A DNA stretch of 5,060 bases from Hymenobacter sp. (lineage in GTDB: Bacteria; Bacteroidota; Bacteroidia; Cytophagales; Hymenobacteraceae): NCBI GenBank assembly GCA_025362615.1, contig JANYFQ010000439.1, positions 1 through 5,060 of the forward strand, read 5' to 3'. The position numbers and the translations under genes are program-made. Positions 1 to 5,060 of the stretch are shown here, piece by piece (the stretch's first letter is position 1; every line of letters begins with the position of its first letter). The notes beneath the pieces are model-generated. The model saw only the letters and a program-made list of their open reading frames with translations, had not been told where the DNA came from and did not search any database.

Positions 1-221
1 TCGGCGGCTTCGCCGGTGGTGCGCAGGCTGGCGCGCAGCTTGCCGGCCAGCAGCAGGGCCTGGGGCTGGGTTTTCCACACCAGGGTGAGTTCGGGGCGGA
101 GGCCCCACTCGTCCACGGCCAGGTCGAAGACTTCGGAAAACGGCTGGTCGCCTTGCGGCACGTTGCGCGAGGTGGGGCGCGGCGTGGGGTCGGGGGTTGG
201 GGTGGGCGTGGTCGGCTCCAT
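1..221 (-). CDS. Hypothetical protein, N-terminal part, runs off the left edge
   Basis: An open reading frame starts at the ATG at 221-219 and stays open for 73 codons to the window edge. The first ~20 residues are rich in Pro and Thr (MEPTTPTPTPDPTPRPTS) and probably disordered. They are followed by a more ordinary stretch containing FDLAVDEWGLRPELTLVWKT and then an Ala/Leu-rich, helix-like segment (LLLAGKLRASLRTT). Codon use has high GC at third positions, as in rpoC, which favours this frame over the plus-strand frame on the same DNA. I see no signal peptide, membrane segment or catalytic motif and I do not recognise the family. No convincing Shine-Dalgarno site or promoter lies upstream, which is common in Bacteroidota. 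The rest of the gene lies outside the window, so its length and role cannot be judged. Confidence 0.6.
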   Translation of the reverse strand, partial: MEPTTPTPTPDPTPRPTSRNVPQGDQPFSEVFDLAVDEWGLRPELTLVWKTQPQALLLAGKLRASLRTTGEAA

Positions 222-335
222 GCAAAAAGGGGAAGTGTACTGAAGTGAAGGGCTTTGACGCGGCCAAGTTACACCCGCGCCCGCCATTCGCCCACGGCCG
301 GTCCGCCCGTGTCGCACCTTCCCACCCCCGGCCAG

Positions 336-367
336 CCGCCTGCTTCGCCTCCCTGGGACAGTCCCAC
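336..367. repeat. Palindromic interspersed repeat, copy 1
   Basis: This 32-base unit contains CTGCTTCG followed by the perfect palindrome TGGGAC-A-GTCCCA at 354-366. It matches the unit at 378-409 at 25 of 32 positions with a fixed offset of 42 bases. The palindrome is the best-conserved part, which suggests it is the functional or selected core. It may be a REP/BIME-like element or a binding site for a dimeric protein; the sequence alone cannot decide. Confidence 0.55.
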
Positions 368-377
368 ACCCCTGAAA

Positions 378-409
378 CCGGCTGCTTCGGCCTTGTGGGA
401 CGGTCCCAC
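378..409. repeat. Palindromic interspersed repeat, copy 2
   Basis: This is the second copy of the 32-base unit, with the longer perfect palindrome GTGGGAC-G-GTCCCAC at 395-409. The one central base that differs from copy 1 (A at 360, G at 402) keeps both palindromes intact. The seven differences between copies fall outside the arms. The palindrome centres are 42 bases apart, about four helical turns. Confidence 0.55.
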
Positions 410-440
410 GGCCTGCGGCAACCCGCTTGCCGGTTGCTGA

Positions 441-477
441 AAAATCCCCCGGCTCCGAAGCAGGCTGCTTTGGGGCC
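441..477 (-). terminator. Possible intrinsic terminator of the small membrane-protein gene
   Basis: A 13-base inverted repeat (451-463 against 465-477) pairs with two wobble positions and an almost closed loop. On the minus strand it is followed by GGGGGA and five T residues at 445-441. It begins 11 bases after the stop codon of the membrane-protein gene, the right place for its terminator. The T tract is separated from the stem by several G residues, so its efficiency is uncertain. It also shares the CTGCTTCGG core with the neighbouring repeats and may belong to the same repeat family. Confidence 0.4.
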
Positions 478-487
478 GTAAGATTCT

Positions 488-916
488 TTATAACATCGAG
501 CGTGATTCCCGGGCTTGTTTGGGCCTCTTGAAACCTATTAAAATTAAAACGCAACTGAAAATTTCAAGAATAGTTTGAGACACATAGCTTACAGTATTTA
601 AAGGCGTAGCAAACTCTACTGCTAGTGTAGCTTGATAACCAACGAAACTTACAACAGTGACAAGCCCATAAAGCACCAGAAACACGATTTTAACCCATTT
701 TTGGCCCTTTCCAATCAAGTAATAAATGACTAAAATCACTGGTGCGTGGATAATGTAGCCTTTCTGGCCAGATTCATAAGCAAAATATCCTTCTTTCAAA
801 CAGTAATTAAAAAATACACTCAGCCCAAAGGATACAAAGAGTAAATAAGAAGCGTACTTATCATATTTACGTTGCCTTGCGCTTGATTCTGCAAATCCAT
901 TCGTTTTATTTTTCAT
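488..916 (-). CDS. Small four-helix membrane protein of unknown function
   Basis: This is a complete frame of 142 codons, ATG at 916-914 and TAA at 490-488. The first ~20 residues are basic and hydrophilic. Four hydrophobic segments follow, at about residues 21-41, 54-69, 74-95 and 109-129, and the protein ends in a charged tail (KRPKQARESRS). It should be an inner-membrane protein with both ends in the cytoplasm, judging by the positive charges. I see no catalytic motif and recognise no family. GC content is about 36% by hand count over 541-900, against about 60% in nearby rpoC, which strongly suggests recent foreign origin. The gene begins just beyond the terminator that follows the relict rpoC end, so it must use its own promoter, which I could not identify. 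It could be an accessory, immunity or phage-type membrane protein; none of these is supported beyond topology and composition. Confidence 0.75.
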   Translation of the reverse strand: MKNKTNGFAESSARQRKYDKYASYLLFVSFGLSVFFNYCLKEGYFAYESGQKGYIIHAPVILVIYYLIGKGQKWVKIVFLVLYGLVTVVSFVGYQATLAVEFATPLNTVSYVSQTILEIFSCVLILIGFKRPKQARESRSML

Positions 917-944
917 TTATCTAAGCATTTAATAACCACAAAAC

Positions 945-973
945 GCCGACCGGGAACCCCCAGTCGGCTTTTC
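945..973 (-). terminator. Intrinsic terminator after the relict rpoC end
   Basis: A 10-bp stem (945-954 with 959-968) encloses a 4-base loop and is followed on the minus strand by G and TTTT (944-940). The one imperfect pair is a G-U wobble in minus-strand RNA but a C-A mismatch in plus-strand RNA, so it was built for leftward transcription. It probably served the rpoC copy ending at 996 and now ends the toxin-antitoxin transcript. Confidence 0.75.
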
Positions 974-1050
974 CATTTACAAACCTACTTCCCGATTACT
1001 CGGCCGAGGCAGCTACCTCCCGCTTGCCCGCCCGCGAGGCGTGTTTGACC
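966..1050 (-). repeat. Direct repeat B: second copy of the rpoC 3' end
   Basis: These 85 bases match 2081-2165 without gaps at 78 positions (constant offset 1115). They cover the tip of the terminator arm, the ~27-base spacer, the rpoC stop codon and about the last 18 codons. The block 979-1013 is identical over 35 bases. The match stops at 1050, 16 bases beyond the toxin stop codon, so the copy abuts the toxin-antitoxin module. Together with the copy at 2081-2165 it brackets that module in direct orientation, as expected of an insertion or recombination footprint. Confidence 0.92.
996..1050 (-). pseudogene. Relict C-terminus of rpoC, separated from its gene
   Basis: Read in the rpoC frame, this fragment encodes V-K-H-A-S-R-A-G-K-R-E-V-A-A-S-A-E and a TAA stop. 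The intact gene encodes A-K-R-A-S-R-A-G-K-R-E-V-A-A-S-A-E. The two differ by A-to-V and R-to-H at the distal edge and by three synonymous changes (GGG/GGC, GAA/GAG, GTG/GTA). It has no start and is not expected to be translated. It most likely marks the former end of the resident rpoC before the module arrived. Confidence 0.8.
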
Positions 1051-1066
1051 AGGACATTGCACATTG

Positions 1067-1495
1067 CTAAGCGTACAGCTTGTGGTCCCTATCCAACCAA
1101 ACCACGTAAAATCGGGTGTCAATAATGAACCCGTGAACCCGGCCGCTTTCGTTGGCGGAAACGGCACACTGGTAAGCAGAAACCGCTAATTGCTCTTCAT
1201 TTGGAATGCCAAAGCCAGCTTCCGTGACGTCTTCCCACCGGATTGGGTGACTGCGTAAACCCGCGCTTCTATTCGCCAGAAAGTCCGACATTCGCATGGA
1301 AGACAGCGCTTTCAACCGCTCCAGCAATTCAAAGAAATAGCTGGCCTCAGCGCCCCCGCACCTAAACTTTGGGTTGTCGAACGACAGGTATTTGAAAGAA
1401 AACCGGATGAGGTCGTCAACGCTCCCTGCCGACGCGCTGGAACTTTCCTCCAGAATGTCAGCGAACGACCTTTTCCCTTTCTTCTTCTGCGCCAT
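1067..1495 (-). CDS. Probable toxin of a Panacea toxin-antitoxin pair
   Basis: This 142-residue protein starts at the ATG at 1495-1493 and ends in TAG at 1069-1067. The frame stays open further upstream, but that would overlap the antitoxin gene deeply with an unlikely arginine-rich sequence. The chosen start shares one base with the antitoxin stop (TAATG), a typical coupled arrangement. Residues 1-27 are basic and then Ser-rich and probably flexible. The remainder looks like a compact alpha/beta domain: aromatic RFSFKYLSFDNPKF at 31-44, a helix around 51-65, RSHPI at 81-85, and a C-terminal hairpin-like motif HGFIIDTRFYVVWLDRDHKLY at 121-141, given here as its key residues H121, D126, Y130, W133, D135, H138 and Y141. 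This tail recalls short uncharacterised proteins of toxin-like size and, loosely, beta-strand ends of RelE/YoeB-type RNases, but I cannot name the family. Its toxin role is inferred mainly from its partner and the coupling. Candidate active residues are R119, H121 and H138. Confidence 0.7.
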   Translation of the reverse strand: MAQKKKGKRSFADILEESSSASAGSVDDLIRFSFKYLSFDNPKFRCGGAEASYFFELLERLKALSSMRMSDFLANRSAGLRSHPIRWEDVTEAGFGIPNEEQLAVSAYQCAVSANESGRVHGFIIDTRFYVVWLDRDHKLYA

Positions 1496-1980
1496 TACTG
1501 AGCCTGCAATTGCTGGCTGGCCCACTGCATCATCAGCTCCTTCGGGATTACGGCGGTGCAAGGCGCGTCCTCGGGCAGTCCGTTCCGGGTTGCATACCAC
1601 GGCAATTGCCGGTGCGTAAGCAGTTCCAGTTCAAACGCGCCCTTCGCCGCGTAGTGGTTGCGCACGTCGGCCAATATCGCGCGGGTAGCCGCATCAAACG
1701 ACGCTTCTGCGCCTTCAAAGCTGCCAAGGCCCAGGTCTTCCCGCTGGATGGGCCGCCACCCGTGCTGCTTGTATTGTTGGTAAAGCTCCGGCACGACGGG
1801 GCCATGCACCCACGCCTGCACATCTTCGGCAAACAACGCGCTTTGGGTGTGCCCCAAGAACCACGTCTGGGCGTAGTACACCAGCTTTTGAAGCTTCAGA
1901 TTGGTTATGGCGTCCTCCGTTTCGTTGGACCAGCTAATGAAATAATCGGCGACTTGCTGAAGGGTGTACCTGGCGTTCAT
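1495..1980 (-). CDS. Panacea-domain (DUF4065, SocA-like) antitoxin
   Basis: The 161-residue product carries the hallmarks of the Panacea/DUF4065 family: an N-terminal YTLQQVADYFISW helix, then TNLKLQKLVYYAQTWFL at about 26-42, AWVHGPVVPELYQQYK at about 56-71, and a C-terminal LTHRQLPWY segment at about 121-129. The length suits a single-domain member. SocA of Caulobacter, the founder, is a proteolytic adaptor that delivers the toxin SocB to ClpXP. Other members neutralise many unrelated toxins, usually encoded beside them. Here the gene is first in a two-gene unit, with its product expected to bind and neutralise the downstream protein in the cytoplasm. The ATG at 1980 was chosen because the longer frame (from 2091) would run through the promoter and rpoC terminator. 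A TATATTTG promoter lies 27-34 bases upstream. No Shine-Dalgarno site is evident. Confidence 0.88.
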   Translation of the reverse strand: MNARYTLQQVADYFISWSNETEDAITNLKLQKLVYYAQTWFLGHTQSALFAEDVQAWVHGPVVPELYQQYKQHGWRPIQREDLGLGSFEGAEASFDAATRAILADVRNHYAAKGAFELELLTHRQLPWYATRNGLPEDAPCTAVIPKELMMQWASQQLQAQ

Positions 1981-2006
1981 CACAGTTGTTTTGTTAGCAC
2001 GTATTG

Positions 2007-2036
2007 CAAATATAACCCTAAAATTCTTAGTACAGT
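2007..2036 (-). promoter_or_regulatory. Probable promoter of the toxin-antitoxin unit
   Basis: On the minus strand TATATTTG (2014-2007) matches the Bacteroidota -7 consensus TAnnTTTG at every fixed position. A weak -33 candidate, ACTG at 2036-2033, lies 18 bases upstream. The expected start of transcription is near 2000, giving a leader of about 20 bases. The site lies between the rpoC terminator and the antitoxin start codon, so the module can be transcribed independently of rpoC. Confidence 0.6.
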
Positions 2037-2054
2037 TTCGAGGTGTTTTACCAA

Positions 2055-2088
2055 AAAAAGCCAGCCGGATTGCTCCGACTGGCTTTTT
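2055..2088 (-). terminator. Intrinsic terminator of rpoC
   Basis: A 15-bp inverted repeat (2055-2069 with 2074-2088) encloses a TTGC/GCAA tetraloop. The minus-strand copy ends in a run of seven T residues (2059-2053). One position pairs as G-U in minus-strand RNA but is a C-A mismatch in plus-strand RNA, which favours the leftward direction, although the A/T tails on both sides could give some bidirectional activity. It lies 23 bases after the rpoC stop. Confidence 0.9.
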
Positions 2089-2110
2089 CATTCACAAACC
2101 TACTTCCCGA

Positions 2111-5060
<2,950 letters not shown>

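Larger units (their letters stand above)
222..487. other. Non-coding region with palindromic repeats
   Basis: No convincing gene is found here on either strand. The short plus-strand frames have compositions typical of chance frames in GC-rich DNA. The region separates two minus-strand genes. It holds two copies of a 32-base palindrome-bearing repeat and a GC-rich hairpin, listed separately. The core CTGCTTCG or a close variant occurs at 340-347, 382-389 and 466-473, and inverted at 456-463, which gives the whole stretch the look of a small interspersed-repeat cluster. Confidence 0.6.

Noticed and set aside
16..243. 75-codon plus-strand frame at the left edge
   Set aside because: Its Gly/Val-rich tail (VGSGVGVGVVG) is the reverse of the Pro/Thr-rich start of the minus-strand frame, which has the more protein-like composition.
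1496..1600. Longer toxin start giving 35 extra residues
   Set aside because: The extension overlaps the antitoxin gene and encodes an Arg-rich sequence without family resemblance. The start at 1495 gives the usual one-base stop/start overlap.
1981..2091. Longer antitoxin start giving 37 extra residues
   Set aside because: It would run through the rpoC terminator and the TATATTTG promoter. The Panacea domain begins immediately after the Met at 1980.

Overview
The window looks like chromosomal DNA of a moderately GC-rich member of the Bacteroidota. The rpoC and toxin-antitoxin parts run at about 55-60% GC by hand count. A Hymenobacter-like genus is my best guess. It rests on the beta' sequence with its long trigger-loop insertion, a TAnnTTTG-type promoter and the lack of clear Shine-Dalgarno sites, so it is an inference rather than a database result. 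All supported genes lie on the minus strand and read right to left.

Layout in transcription order: (1) 5060-2111, the C-terminal ~980 residues of rpoC (RNA polymerase beta'), with its catalytic NADFDGD motif at the very window edge. (2) 2088-2055, a strong intrinsic terminator. (3) A leftward promoter at 2036-2007, followed by a two-gene module: a Panacea/DUF4065 (SocA-like) antitoxin at 1980-1495 and a 142-residue probable toxin at 1495-1067. Stop and start share one base (TAATG), so the two are probably translationally coupled. (4) 1050-966, a second copy of the last codons, stop codon and downstream flank of rpoC, followed by a second terminator of different sequence at 968-945. (5) 916-488, a very AT-rich gene for a small four-helix membrane protein of unknown function, with a possible terminator at 477-441. 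(6) 487-222, non-coding sequence with two 42-bp-spaced palindromic repeats. (7) 221-1, the N-terminal part of an unrecognised protein that runs off the window.

The main discovery is the architecture of parts 1-4. An 85-bp direct repeat (78/85 identical, including a 35-bp perfect block across the rpoC stop codon) flanks the toxin-antitoxin module exactly. The 1115-bp repeat unit therefore looks like a cassette inserted at the 3' end of rpoC that rebuilt the gene's C-terminus and terminator, much as islands do when they integrate at tRNA 3' ends, but here at an essential protein gene and with no recombinase in view. The two rpoC tails differ by several changes, three of them synonymous, and have different terminator bodies. 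This suggests the cassette arrived with an rpoC end from a related lineage rather than forming by a recent local duplication.

The toxin-antitoxin module has its own promoter and is insulated by terminators on both sides. It would act as an autonomous addiction or defence unit beside one of the most conserved loci in the genome. The AT-rich membrane-protein gene just beyond the relict rpoC end may be a second, separate acquisition.
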